From Ruminococcaceae bacterium BL-6 (GTDB lineage Bacteria; Bacillota; Clostridia; Oscillospirales; Acutalibacteraceae): a stretch of DNA of 64,000 nucleotides. Shown in pieces: positions 25,523 to 34,511 of this stretch. Made by a program: the position numbers and the translations under genes. Within the stretch, counting starts at the first letter, position 1, and each line of letters opens with the position of its first letter. The notes beneath the pieces are model-generated. The model saw only the letters and a list, made by a program, of their open reading frames with translations. It was not told the DNA's origin and did no database searches. Location: positions 1,922,001-1,986,000 of the forward strand of contig LR778135.1 in the NCBI GenBank assembly GCA_902810075.1, in the 5' to 3' direction.

Positions 25523-26818
25523 TCAGCCGAAGAAGGCGCGGATAATCACATAAATCACGCATGCGATCGCGACGGTGATCCCGAATTTCACCATGCTTTT
25601 CATATCCTTCGAGCGCGCGAGGCCCATCTGCCCCAGCATATCCGCCTCCGGATAAGCGAACGAGGTGATCTGGGAGGACACCAGCAGAATCGTGCCCCAC
25701 AGTGTGGCGGAAACACCCAGGTTCTTGACCAGCGGCCCGAACATGCTGTTGAGCAGGACGGATTCTGCCGTCGCGGCGCCGCCGATGCCAAATACGCCGG
25801 TAAGCGTGGTGACAGCGGTAAAGCTTAATATGCTGTTGGAATGGAACAGCGGAGTCATCAGCTTGACCAGAGCGTCAAAAGCGCCCGCCTTCGTAATAAA
25901 ATCGATAAACGGCGTGAACAGAACGAACATCAGGAAGAGCCACATCATTTTCGCGGCGCCGCTGATCATTTCATCGAACACTTTGTTCAGGGGCAAGCCG
26001 CCCGCAATACCGGTCAGAACCGCCGTAACAAAGATCACCATGATCGAGTAAGAAGCGCCTTTCTGCAGATAAATGCCATATCCGATCAGAACCGCCATAC
26101 AGAGAAAGAACACCTCGGTGGCACGGCGGGATTCCTTCGTCGCCACATATTCGCGGCTCATCTCTTTCACATCGGTGTATTCATAAACCCCCTTGGTTTT
26201 CTTCTGGGTGCGCAGAGCCATAAAATAGGTAATGATCCAACAGATGGCGGCCACCGGCAGTCCCACGCCCACCAAATATGTCCCATAGCTCACCTTGGTC
26301 AGTTCCATAATGGTGACAACCTGCGGGGAATACGGCCCGATAAACAGGCCCGTCATGCCCGCGCCCATCATGACCACCGCCATCGTGGAGGGGGTCAGTC
26401 CGATCATGGCGACCATCGGGATAATCATGGGAGCGATGATCGCGTTGGCGCCCGCCAGGGTGCCCAGCAGAGCGACGAGGACGATCGAGGTGGCCATCGT
26501 TGCCAGAACCGCTTTTTTCTCGGTATTGACGCCGATTTTCTTGGTGAACGCGTAAACGATGAACTCGGCGACTCCCGTCGCCCGCAGAATAGCGCCAAGG
26601 CCCGAGCCCAGCATGATGATGAAGCCGATCATGCCCAGGAAGGAGCCGAGCGATTCTGCCAGGACCCCGCCCATGTCGGCAAAGGACTGCTTTGTCATAA
26701 TGGCGGCGACCACCACACAGATCACAACGTTCAGCACCGGGTGAAGATCACGAAACGCCAGAATCAGGTACAGCACCAAAGGAATCAGCGCAAACAGCGG
26801 GGAAATACCAAAAATCAT
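25523..26818 (-). CDS. Ion-transporter-superfamily permease (NhaC/GntP-like), substrate unknown
   Basis: The 431-residue protein has about eleven hydrophobic segments and two Gly-rich re-entrant-like regions (GSGLGAILRATGVAEFIVYA and GVFGIGGAATAESVLL). That layout is typical of the ion-transporter superfamily (Na+/H+ antiporters, gluconate or carboxylate transporters). The exact family cannot be fixed by eye. It is co-transcribed with the serine hydrolase, so the pair may import a compound that the hydrolase cleaves. An IS110 element has inserted about 30 bp upstream of the start: the TATAAT-like -10 (26841-26836) is kept but the matching -35 now lies in IS DNA, so expression may be changed. 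Confidence 0.75.
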   Translation of the reverse strand: MIFGISPLFALIPLVLYLILAFRDLHPVLNVVICVVVAAIMTKQSFADMGGVLAESLGSFLGMIGFIIMLGSGLGAILRATGVAEFIVYAFTKKIGVNTEKKAVLATMATSIVLVALLGTLAGANAIIAPMIIPMVAMIGLTPSTMAVVMMGAGMTGLFIGPYSPQVVTIMELTKVSYGTYLVGVGLPVAAICWIITYFMALRTQKKTKGVYEYTDVKEMSREYVATKESRRATEVFFLCMAVLIGYGIYLQKGASYSIMVIFVTAVLTGIAGGLPLNKVFDEMISGAAKMMWLFLMFVLFTPFIDFITKAGAFDALVKLMTPLFHSNSILSFTAVTTLTGVFGIGGAATAESVLLNSMFGPLVKNLGVSATLWGTILLVSSQITSFAYPEADMLGQMGLARSKDMKSMVKFGITVAIACVIYVIIRAFFG

Positions 26819-26859
26819 TTGAAATACTCCCTTGTATTATAGAGTAGTAGTTATTAGAG

Positions 26860-27060
26860 CCCCTCTCCAAGGGCTGTGCTACACTGTAAGGGATGCTGTG
26901 GATTGGTCAATCGCTCCTACCACAAGATGGTTAAGGAAAGGCTCCACCCACAGCCCTTTGCCGTATTGTTAATCAGTTAGATACCGCCAGACGGTTTATT
27001 TAGAGCAAGGTTACAGAGCAAAGCGCCATGTGGATACAGCATCAAATTATTACTGTCGGA
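26860..27060 (+). ncRNA. Candidate bridge RNA region of the IS110 element
   Basis: IS110 elements encode a guide (bridge) RNA in the long non-coding end, here the 5' end. The interval is structured: GGGCTGTG near 26871 can pair with CACAGCCC near 26950. Guide loops were not assigned. Confidence 0.4.
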
Positions 27061-27070
27061 GGTATCACCT

Positions 27071-28246
27071 ATGGTTTATGTCGGAATTGACGTGGCGAAG
27101 GACAAGCATGACTGTTTCATCCTCAATTCGGAGGGAGAAGTCCTCGCGGATGTCTTTACCATTCCCAACAACATGGAAGGCTTCAATTGCCTGCTGCAAA
27201 AAATTCGACTCTGCTCCGTTCCTCAAGACAAAATAAAAGTAGGGTTTGAGGCTACCGGACATTACAGCTACAACATTCTTGGGTTTCTTCTTGACAACGG
27301 TCTTCCCACCTATGTCTTGAACCCATTGCACACCAACCTGTACCGGAAAAGCCTTAGCCTTAGAAAGACGAAGACCGACCGGGTCGATGCACGAACGATT
27401 GCGGCTATGCCCATGTCTGATGTGGGCCTCAAGCCCTACACAGACTCAGCTTACCACAATGAGGAGCTAAAGTCACTTACCAGATATAGATTCGACAAAG
27501 TGAAGGAAAGGGCTAAGCTGAAATCCTCCATAGCCAGGCTGGTGTGCATCCTGTTCCCAGAGTTGGAGAAGCTGGTGCCGACACTTCACATGGCATCTGT
27601 CTACGCCTTGTTGGTTGAGTTCCCGGGTGCTGAGCAGATCGCGGCGGCGCATCTGACACACTTGAAAGCCACCTTAGGAACCGCTTCAAAAGGCCGTTAC
27701 AATCGGGACAAGGCCATTGAGATCCGCGAGACCGCACGAGTATCCATCGGCTCTGTGATGCCGGCAAAGTCGCTGGAACTTCGTCACACGATCCGTCTCA
27801 TCCGCGAACTGGACACCGAAATTGAGGAAATTGAAGAAACCATCCAAAGCATCATGGATGAGCTGAATTCACCCATTACAACCATTCCCGGTATCGGTTT
27901 CCGCATGGGGGCTATGATACTTGCCGAGGTGGGCGACTTCTCCCGCTTTGATTCCCCGGACAAGGTGCTGGCCTATGCCGGACTGTCGCCATCTACATAC
28001 CAATCCGGGCAGCTTACAAACTGCTATGCTCACATGGAGAAGCGCGGTTCCAGATACCTGCGGTTTGCCATCTTCAACGCCGCCAAGTATGTCTGCCATT
28101 GGGACCCAACTTTTGCTGCCTATCTTGCTAAGAAACGAGCCGAGGGCAAGCACTACAATGTTGCTGTCTCCCACGCCGCCAAGAAACTGGTGCGGCTCAT
28201 TTGTGCATTGGAGAAATCCGGAGAGCCTTACCGTCCGGCAGCATGA
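27071..28246 (+). CDS. IS110-family transposase (DEDD RuvC-like, Tnp20)
   Basis: The 391-residue protein has the N-terminal RuvC-like DEDD domain: D6 in GIDVAKDKH, Glu in VGFEATGHYS and Asp residues in KTKTDRVDARTIA. The C-terminal Tnp20 domain has TTIPGIGFRMGAMILAEVGD and the Ser-containing motif YAGLSPSTYQSG that holds the catalytic Ser. Such enzymes recombine DNA with a bridge RNA instead of recognising target DNA by protein. ATG 27071 follows GGAGG. The gene is complete. Confidence 0.95.
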   Translation: MVYVGIDVAKDKHDCFILNSEGEVLADVFTIPNNMEGFNCLLQKIRLCSVPQDKIKVGFEATGHYSYNILGFLLDNGLPTYVLNPLHTNLYRKSLSLRKTKTDRVDARTIAAMPMSDVGLKPYTDSAYHNEELKSLTRYRFDKVKERAKLKSSIARLVCILFPELEKLVPTLHMASVYALLVEFPGAEQIAAAHLTHLKATLGTASKGRYNRDKAIEIRETARVSIGSVMPAKSLELRHTIRLIRELDTEIEEIEETIQSIMDELNSPITTIPGIGFRMGAMILAEVGDFSRFDSPDKVLAYAGLSPSTYQSGQLTNCYAHMEKRGSRYLRFAIFNAAKYVCHWDPTFAAYLAKKRAEGKHYNVAVSHAAKKLVRLICALEKSGEPYRPAA

Positions 28247-28393
28247 TTTCCTCACGATAGCCTGCGCGGCGTCTTAACAGACGTCTGCTTTGCTATGCCT
28301 TTTTTGAACTATCTGTTTTTTTGCATCCCTCCTCATTTTAGGGCTTGACTTTTAATAGTTAGTCTTTCCTAACGAAGCTTTTATTTTCGAGTG

Positions 28394-28557
28394 TTCGGCT
28401 GCACATCAGCCGAACGCGTCTCGGCCTTCTCCTCGTATTTTCCGACGCACCTCCTTTTTCCGCAACGATCGTGTTTTTGGACAAAAAGGCGGGATCCCAC
28501 GTGGCACCTGTGCCAACGGGATCCCGCCTTCGCGGTAGGGCGTTTGAGCCGCCCTAC
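28394..28557. repeat. Cluster of three perfect hairpins in non-coding DNA
   Basis: TTCGGCTG-CACAT-CAGCCGAA (28394-28414). GGCGGGATCCC at 28488-28498 inverted at 28518-28528, enclosing TGGCAC-CT-GTGCCA (28502-28515). GTAGGGCG-N7-CGCCCTAC (28535-28557). No gene covers 28370-28910. Confidence 0.7.
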
Positions 28558-28715
28558 ACAAAAAGCAAAACCGTTCCGGAGAAATATCAGCAAAGTCATT
28601 TATCAACATTTTATGAACGAAAATAAAATTTTATGATTTTTTATGAGGCTGCGATCGGAAGAAATGCGGGGTGCACATGAAAAGAGCCGAAAAGGAAGCA
28701 ATCAAATTCAAACGG

Positions 28716-28744
28716 CGATCTATCGACTAAGATCGCTTTTATTT
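28716..28744 (+). terminator. Hairpin with T-run on the plus strand
   Basis: GCGATCT-N8-AGATCGC followed by TTTTATTT. It overlaps the end of a 17-codon frame (ATG 28678) of uncertain meaning. No plus-strand gene is obvious upstream except the IS110. Confidence 0.6.
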
Positions 28745-28775
28745 CAAGAATCGACTCCATGGTTCCTGGGGAAGG

Positions 28776-28809
28776 AAGAAAAAAACGGCCCGCGCAGATA
28801 CGCAGGCCG
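28776..28809 (-). terminator. Terminator of ilvD
   Basis: On the minus strand CGGCCTGCG-N-CGCGGGCCG (9-bp stem with one G-T pair) is followed by TTTTTTT. It lies 100 bp after the ilvD stop. Confidence 0.8.
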
Positions 28810-28910
28810 CCAGCCTGTCGAAGAATCCTCCAACACGCCAAGCGAAGGATGGATTTCTTTGCATGCAGGGGAAAATGATGATGCCGAGTGAGGGGACCAT
28901 TCTGCCAATG

Positions 28911-30626
28911 CTATTTTGTTTTGAATCCGCTAAGCTTGTCGGGAGTCTTGAGCACCGCACCCTCGTCGGCACTCGTCACCAGCGCCGAATATCGATCCAA
29001 AGCCGGCGTGCGCGGTTTGCGCATTGGTTTCCAGTCCGCCAGGCGGCGATCGATTTCCTCCCGTGGGATACACAGCTCCAGCTTTCGGTCTGGGATGTCA
29101 ATGAGAATGGGATCGCCGTCCTCCACAATGGCAATGGGGCCGCCCACCGCAGCCTCAGGGGAAACATGGCCGATACACGGGCCGCGGGTGGAACCGGAGA
29201 ACCGTCCGTCCGTGACCAGGGCACACATCTCATCCATACCGCGGCCCACGATGAGACTGGTTACCATATGCATCTCCCTCATACCCGGTCCGCCGCGGGG
29301 ACCTTCGTAACGGATAACCAGTACATCGCCCTTTTGAATTACGCCGCCGGAAACAGCCTTGCAGGCGTCCTCCATAGAGGTAAATACCCGAGCGTGACCC
29401 TCAAAGTGGAACATGCTTGGTTTAACGCCGGATTGTTTTACCACCGCGCCTTTGGGAGCCAAGCTGCCGTGAAGGACAGCCAGACCGCCCTCCGGCTTCT
29501 TTGGTCTCTCCAGGGAATAAAGCACGTCGTTTTCCACCCGTTCCACACCGGACAGATTTTCTTTCAGAGTCTTTCCGGTGCAGGTGAGCACACTGCCGTC
29601 CAACAGAGGTTCGACAGCTTTCATTACGGCAGGTATGCCTCCCACATCTTCCAAATCAACGAGCGGATGCGCACCGGAAGGCTTTATGTTGCAGATGTAA
29701 GGTACTTTTCGGCTCAATTCGTCAAAGTCATCCAGTGAAATGTCAATGCCGCCTTCATGCGCGATGGCCGGAAGATGCAGAGTGCTGTTGGTGGATGCTC
29801 CCATTGCCATGCTGATCATGATCCCATTTCGCAGCGCTTCGCGGGTCATAATACGGCGGGGGGTCAAATTTTCTTTCAGCATTTCGATTATCCGTCTGCC
29901 GCTTTGCTTGCAAATCCGCCTTTTTTTCGAACTTACCGCCGGCGCCAAGCCGCATCCGGGCAAACTCATACCCAACACCTCAGCCAAACATCCCATGGTG
30001 TTGGCGGTGCCCAGCATAGAGCAGGTTCCGTAACCGGGCAGTGCCGTCTGTTCCGCGGCCATCAGGTCTTCCACCGTCATTTTCCCGGTCTGTGTACGGC
30101 CAATGAGTTCTCTCATATCGGTGAGGGTGAGCATGGGGAACTCTTTGCTTTTACCCGGCAGCATGGGGCCGCCGGGTACCACGATGGCGGGAATATTGCA
30201 TCGCATAGCCCCCATCAGCATACCCGGCACAATTTTGTCACAGCCCGGCATCAGCACCATGGCGTCGAACTGATGGGCTTCTATCATGTACTCAATGGAA
30301 TCCGCGATGAGCTCGCGGCTGGGCAAAGGATAGCTCATGCCCTTGTGCCCCTGACAGATTCCATCGCAGATGGCGATGGTCGAAAATTCCCTGGGAACGC
30401 CGCCCGCTTCCCAGACTCCCTGGGCCACATACCGGGCCAGTTCATTCAGATGAATATGCCCCGGCACCATTTCCGTGTAGGAATTGACAATTGCAATCAG
30501 AGGCTTGTGCAAGTCCTCTTCTTCCAGGCCGGTACTGTAAAGCAGCGCTCGGTGCGCCGCCCTCTCAATACCGTTGGTGAGTGTACCGCTGCGCCAGGAT
30601 TTATAGAACATCGGGTCTTTTTGCAT
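28911..30626 (-). CDS. ilvD: Dihydroxy-acid dehydratase
   Basis: The 571-residue IlvD/Edd-family enzyme dehydrates 2,3-dihydroxy-acids, the third common step of valine and isoleucine synthesis. The Fe-S ligating cysteines are in MPGCDK and TCSMLGTANTMG; other family motifs include DGRFSGSTRGPCIGHVSPEA and the substrate loop GGPGMREM. The start is ATG 30626, 10 nt after AGGAGG; the longer upstream frame lacks a ribosome binding site. No other ilv or leu genes are near, and a LysR gene is divergent, so a sugar-acid dehydratase of the same family cannot be excluded. The sequence favours ilvD. Confidence 0.82.
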   Translation of the reverse strand: MQKDPMFYKSWRSGTLTNGIERAAHRALLYSTGLEEEDLHKPLIAIVNSYTEMVPGHIHLNELARYVAQGVWEAGGVPREFSTIAICDGICQGHKGMSYPLPSRELIADSIEYMIEAHQFDAMVLMPGCDKIVPGMLMGAMRCNIPAIVVPGGPMLPGKSKEFPMLTLTDMRELIGRTQTGKMTVEDLMAAEQTALPGYGTCSMLGTANTMGCLAEVLGMSLPGCGLAPAVSSKKRRICKQSGRRIIEMLKENLTPRRIMTREALRNGIMISMAMGASTNSTLHLPAIAHEGGIDISLDDFDELSRKVPYICNIKPSGAHPLVDLEDVGGIPAVMKAVEPLLDGSVLTCTGKTLKENLSGVERVENDVLYSLERPKKPEGGLAVLHGSLAPKGAVVKQSGVKPSMFHFEGHARVFTSMEDACKAVSGGVIQKGDVLVIRYEGPRGGPGMREMHMVTSLIVGRGMDEMCALVTDGRFSGSTRGPCIGHVSPEAAVGGPIAIVEDGDPILIDIPDRKLELCIPREEIDRRLADWKPMRKPRTPALDRYSALVTSADEGAVLKTPDKLSGFKTK

Positions 30627-30888
30627 GATAACATCCTCCTTTTCCGTGTATGTCATTAGTAGAATCGTATCTTTCCGCCATTTCCCGAACCCTCCCGCCG
30701 TTCCTTTCCCCGCATATTGGGGATGTTTTACACACTTGCTTTCCTGAGGGATTTCAGTTATAGTATAATCAACCAATAATACAAAGTAAAACAGAAAATA
30801 TCAGAATCGGGACAAGAAAAAATTTGTTAGGCCTTGTTTGAGAAATAAAAAATGCATTTCCGAACCAGGTAAAAAGGGGATGCTGCGT

Positions 30889-31806
30889 ATGACCAACAGT
30901 GAAGCCGCCTTTTTGGCGGCGGCACGCGAGCTTAGTTTCAGCCGAGCTGCAAGTAAATGCTTTTTAACACAGCAGTGTCTCAGCGATCACATCCGCCGGC
31001 TGGAGAAAAAATACGGTACCGCGCTGTTCATCCGCCGCCCAAAAGTTGAACTTACCGATGCGGGCAGGGCGCTGCAGGGCATGCTTCTGCGACAAAAGGC
31101 TCTGGAGGATGATTTGTCTCGGAAACTGACGGAGTTGGAGCAAGGCAGTGCGGGTCAGGTCACTCTGGGGCTTGGCACCACCCGGGCGCAATTCTTGGTT
31201 CCGGCATTGTTGAAAGCTTTTTTTCCCAACCATCCCAATGTAGAAGTTTCCTTTGTTCTCGGTGATACTTGCAAGCTTCAGCAAAAATTAGCCCTGGGAG
31301 AGATAGACTGCCTGATCGGTGTAAACGCCGCATCTGATCCGGATGTTGTCATAGAGCCGTTGATTGAGGAACCTATTTATTTGGTCACCCCCCGATCTGA
31401 AGCTTTGAAGCATGGAGCAGGAAGTCATGCCGACCTATCGAAATTTACCGGCTCGCCTTTTGTCCGCAACGCACCGGGCAGCACCCTGAACCAATTGGTT
31501 GACGAATTTTTATCCCATCGCAATATCTGTCTGCGCACGACGGTATTCATTGGCGACTACAGCGTTCAGCTTACCCTTTCAAAAACTCAAGGGGTATCTT
31601 TTTTCTGCCCTGGGATGATTGCCTGCGCTCCTAACGGCCCCATAACGGACGATTTTCTCACCGTACTGCCCATTTCCGGTTTGAAAAGCACCTTGCAATT
31701 AAGCCTTGTATATAGCGCGGAGCGTAACTATCCCGAATGTGTGAAAGCGATGTTTGATACGGTTCGCCAAGTACTGCCCTCTTTTCCTTGCAGTCTTTTA
31801 CCATAA
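30889..31806 (+). CDS. LysR-family regulator, probably of ilvD
   Basis: The 305-residue protein (start ATG 30889 after AAAAAGGGG; alternatives at 30880 and upstream) has the LysR winged helix-turn-helix FLAAARELSFSRAASKCFLT, then QQCLSDHIRRLEKKYGTALF. A linker helix and a periplasmic-binding-protein-like effector domain with GQVTLGLGTTRAQFLVPALL follow. It is transcribed away from ilvD with a 262-bp shared upstream region, the classic arrangement for control of the divergent gene. No effector can be deduced. Confidence 0.9.
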   Translation: MTNSEAAFLAAARELSFSRAASKCFLTQQCLSDHIRRLEKKYGTALFIRRPKVELTDAGRALQGMLLRQKALEDDLSRKLTELEQGSAGQVTLGLGTTRAQFLVPALLKAFFPNHPNVEVSFVLGDTCKLQQKLALGEIDCLIGVNAASDPDVVIEPLIEEPIYLVTPRSEALKHGAGSHADLSKFTGSPFVRNAPGSTLNQLVDEFLSHRNICLRTTVFIGDYSVQLTLSKTQGVSFFCPGMIACAPNGPITDDFLTVLPISGLKSTLQLSLVYSAERNYPECVKAMFDTVRQVLPSFPCSLLP

Positions 31807-31987
31807 GCGGGCGTTCACGCTGTTTTCCGGCATTTTCAGCCGGCGAAACCTGCTTTTTAAATCGGCGCCGGCAATCGTCAAGCGGCTGAAATAAAGCCCC
31901 GCCGCCGCGGTTATACTATATGGAAGTGAAAAATTATACCCCGTCGTCCTGCCCCGGCAGAACACGGATATAAGGAGGAGGTCTGCA

Positions 31988-32641
31988 ATGGCTGAATTGA
32001 AAAGGATTCCGAAACATATCGGCATTATCCCTGATGGAAACCGCAGATGGGCCGAGCACAACGGTCTTCACAAAGAAGACGGATATGCTCAGGGAATCTC
32101 GCCCGGCCTTGACCTATATCTGGAATGTGTAAGGCTTGGGATTCAGGAAATAACATTCTATGGATTTACTCAGGACAATACCAAGCGGCCGTCCATCCAG
32201 ATAAAAGCATTTCAGAAAGCCTGTGTCGATGCAGTAACAACGCTTTCGCGATATCATGCCAATCTTCTCGTTGTGGGCGATACAAATTCCTCCATGTTTC
32301 CACATGAACTGCTGCCGTACACCAAAAGGACCAAGATAGGCGACGGGCTGATCAACGTAAACTTTCTGGTAAACTATGGGTGGAACTGGGATTTAAAACA
32401 CGCTTTCTGTCAATCGAATTCAAGCGGCAGTCTATTGACCAGGATCGCTTCTTCCGAAATTTCAAGAATTGATTTGATTATTCGCTGGGGAGGAAGAAGA
32501 CGGTTGAGCGGCTTTTTGCCGATCCAGTCTGTTTACGCTGATTTTTACGTAGTGGACGACATGTGGCCCGATTATAAAAAAGATCATTTATATGATGCGC
32601 TCAGCTGGTATCAGGATCAGGATATTACGCTGGGAGGCTGA
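31988..32641 (+). CDS. Short cis-prenyltransferase (undecaprenyl diphosphate synthase family)
   Basis: The 217-residue protein belongs to the cis-prenyltransferase family. Region I is HIGIIPDGNRRWAEHNG, where HVAIIMDGNGRWA is usual, with the catalytic Asp kept. Region V is IIRWGGRRRLSGFLPIQSVYADFYVVDDMWPDY, where R-T-G-G-E-x-R-(L/I)-S-N-F is usual. It is some 30 residues shorter than housekeeping UppS, and the Gly-Gly-Glu metal-site residue is Arg here. The usual RxR and WPDF ends are recognisable. It stands alone with its own AAGGAGGAGG ribosome binding site, away from cdsA or frr. It is probably a secondary prenyltransferase with another chain length or acceptor. Confidence 0.82.
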   Translation: MAELKRIPKHIGIIPDGNRRWAEHNGLHKEDGYAQGISPGLDLYLECVRLGIQEITFYGFTQDNTKRPSIQIKAFQKACVDAVTTLSRYHANLLVVGDTNSSMFPHELLPYTKRTKIGDGLINVNFLVNYGWNWDLKHAFCQSNSSGSLLTRIASSEISRIDLIIRWGGRRRLSGFLPIQSVYADFYVVDDMWPDYKKDHLYDALSWYQDQDITLGG

Positions 32642-32668
32642 ATCGCCTGATTTTCCAGACAAAAATGC

Positions 32669-32714
32669 AGCAAAGGGATTTAAATCTTCACGGTTTAACT
32701 CCCTTTGCTTTTTC
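32669..32714 (+). terminator. Terminator after the prenyltransferase gene
   Basis: AGCAAAGGGA (32669-32678) pairs with TCCCTTTGCT (32700-32709), followed by TTTTCT. Confidence 0.75.
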
Positions 32715-32804
32715 TAAGTCCAATGATATATAATAAAATACGCGTCATTTATAATCCATGAGAAAGCCTGAAATAGGAATCAACACGATAAACAAGGAGG
32801 ACGT

Positions 32805-33296
32805 ATGAATATTAACATCAGACAATATACCATACAGGATCTTTCAGCTATGATAAATATCTGGAACGAAGTGGTGAATGAAGGCACGGCTTTTCCACAA
32901 GTCGAGCCTTTAACCCAAACAACCGGACAAAAATTCTTTGCCGAGCAGGCTTATACGGCAGTGGCAGAAGATAATGACACAGCAAAGCTATTGGGACTCT
33001 ATATCCTGCATCCAAATAACGAAGGAAGATGCGGACATATCTGCAATGCGAGCTATGCAGTGTCTTCCGAGTGCCGGGGACTACATATCGGCGAAAAACT
33101 TGTCACTGACAGTCTCGTGCAAGGTAAAAAGTGTGGTTTCAGAATATTACAGTTTAATGCTGTAGTCGCAACCAATTTTCATGCACGGCATCTGTATGAA
33201 AGACTTGGCTTTAAGCAACTCGGAATCATACCAAACGGGTTCCGAATGAAAGATGGGCATTATGAAGATATTTGTCCGTATTATTGTACTCTGTAA
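32805..33296 (+). CDS. GNAT-family N-acetyltransferase
   Basis: The 163-residue protein has the GNAT fold. The acetyl-CoA-binding A-motif region is CNASYAVSSECRGLHIGEKL (R-G-x-x-I-G), followed by FNAVVATNFHARHLYERLGF, the usual B-motif with the conserved N and Y-E-R-L-G-F. The ATG follows AAGGAGG. It is monocistronic with a terminator at 33311-33348. The substrate is unknown; the sequence is like small-molecule acetyltransferases annotated phosphinothricin or amino-group acetyltransferases. Confidence 0.88.
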   Translation: MNINIRQYTIQDLSAMINIWNEVVNEGTAFPQVEPLTQTTGQKFFAEQAYTAVAEDNDTAKLLGLYILHPNNEGRCGHICNASYAVSSECRGLHIGEKLVTDSLVQGKKCGFRILQFNAVVATNFHARHLYERLGFKQLGIIPNGFRMKDGHYEDICPYYCTL

Positions 33297-33310
33297 AAAA
33301 TGTTCCGACT

Positions 33311-33350
33311 GCAAAAAGGCGGCCCACGCTTACACGTGAGAGCCGCTTTT
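33311..33350 (+). terminator. Bidirectional terminator between GNAT gene and opp operon
   Basis: AAAAAGGCGGC and GCCGCTTTTTT flank an inner CACG/CGTG pairing; A- and T-runs on both sides. Confidence 0.7.
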
Positions 33351-33488
33351 TTCGTCAGAACGATTAGAAAATGGTTAACAACAATTCAAGGGATGGCCGG
33401 CACATTGCCTGCAATGGTACGCGCAGGCCCGCCGCCGGTGAGCGCCGATGGTGTGAAAAATTCTCTGGATTCCCTTTTTCCCATTTCT

Positions 33489-34511
33489 TTACTCAACATG
33501 ATAACAGGCGACCCAGTGCCCCGGCTCCACTTCCCTCAGCTCCGGAATTCCTTCTTTGCACTTGGATTCGCAGTAGGGGCATCGGCCGGCAAAGCGGCAG
33601 AAGGGCTTTGGATTGATGGGGCTGGGAACCTCTCCCCGGATGATCTGCCCTTCCTGCCGGGCCTTGATCGGGTCGGCCACAGGGATAGATGAGAGAAGCG
33701 CCTGCGTGTAGGGATGCAGAGGATGATTATAAAGGTCCTCGACGTCGGCCTGCTCCATGATAGAGCCGAGGTACATCACCAAGATCCGGTCGGAGATGTA
33801 CTTGACCACAGACAGGTCGTGGGCGATGAAAAGATAAGTAAGGCCCATTTCCTCCTGAAGATTTTTGAGCATATTGATGACTTGTGCCTGAATGGACACG
33901 TCCAGCGAAGAAATAGGCTCATCGCAGATAATGAACTTCGGGCTTACCGACAGGGCGCGGGCGATACCGATCCGCTGCCTCTGCCCGCCGGAAAACTCAT
34001 GCATGAAGCGGGACATATGTTCCGGGCCCAGGCCCACCTTCTCCAGCAGCTCCACCACCTTGTCGTTTACCTGGGCGCTGCTGTAGTCCTTATGGTAAAG
34101 CCTGATCCCTTCGCCCACCACGTCGACCACCGTCATACGGGGGTTTAGAGAGGAATAAGGGTTCTGAAAGATCATCTGGACGCTCTTGCAGTACTCCTGC
34201 CGCTCTTCCTGGGTCTTAATCTGGGTGATATCCTTGCCTTTATAGTAGATTTTTCCCGAAGTGGGGTGGTAAAGCCGGACGATGCAGCGGCCCATGGTGG
34301 ACTTGCCGCAGCCGCTCTCCCCCACCACGCCCACCGTTTCCCGGGGCCTGACGGTAAAGGTTACGTCGTCCACGGCTTTGAGGGTTTCCTTTTTGGAGAT
34401 CGGAAAGTATTTGCACAGGTGTTCCACCTTCATCAGGGGTTCCTGTTCCAGCGGCTTGGAAGCCAAGGGATCGTCATTCCGGAGCTTCGTCCGTTCTTCA
34501 GACAGCGGCAT
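33489..34511 (-). CDS. oppF: Oligopeptide ABC transporter ATP-binding protein OppF
   Basis: The 340-residue ATPase has Walker A GESGCGKST, the signature FSGGQRQRIGIARAL, Walker B FIICDEPISSLDVS and the H-loop FIAHDLSVVKYI. The Opp-type C-terminal extension carries the Cys cluster CRFAGRCPYCESKC (an Fe-S site in some family members). The start is ATG 34511, 8 nt after AAAGGAGG; it overlaps oppD by 14 bp. It is last in the opp operon and pairs with OppD to drive peptide import. Confidence 0.95.
   Translation of the reverse strand: MPLSEERTKLRNDDPLASKPLEQEPLMKVEHLCKYFPISKKETLKAVDDVTFTVRPRETVGVVGESGCGKSTMGRCIVRLYHPTSGKIYYKGKDITQIKTQEERQEYCKSVQMIFQNPYSSLNPRMTVVDVVGEGIRLYHKDYSSAQVNDKVVELLEKVGLGPEHMSRFMHEFSGGQRQRIGIARALSVSPKFIICDEPISSLDVSIQAQVINMLKNLQEEMGLTYLFIAHDLSVVKYISDRILVMYLGSIMEQADVEDLYNHPLHPYTQALLSSIPVADPIKARQEGQIIRGEVPSPINPKPFCRFAGRCPYCESKCKEGIPELREVEPGHWVACYHVE

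Larger units (their letters stand above)
26854..28361 (+). mobile_element. IS110-family insertion sequence
   Basis: A transposase gene (27071-28246) is flanked by about 215 bp (left) and 115 bp (right) of non-coding DNA with no terminal inverted repeats, as in IS110. TAGTTA occurs at both candidate borders (26848-26853 and 28356-28361) and may be the duplicated target core. The ends are approximate. Confidence 0.7.

Noticed and set aside
28678..28731. 17-codon frame ending in a terminator hairpin, like an attenuator leader peptide
   Set aside because: No downstream plus-strand gene to attenuate and no run of regulatory codons.
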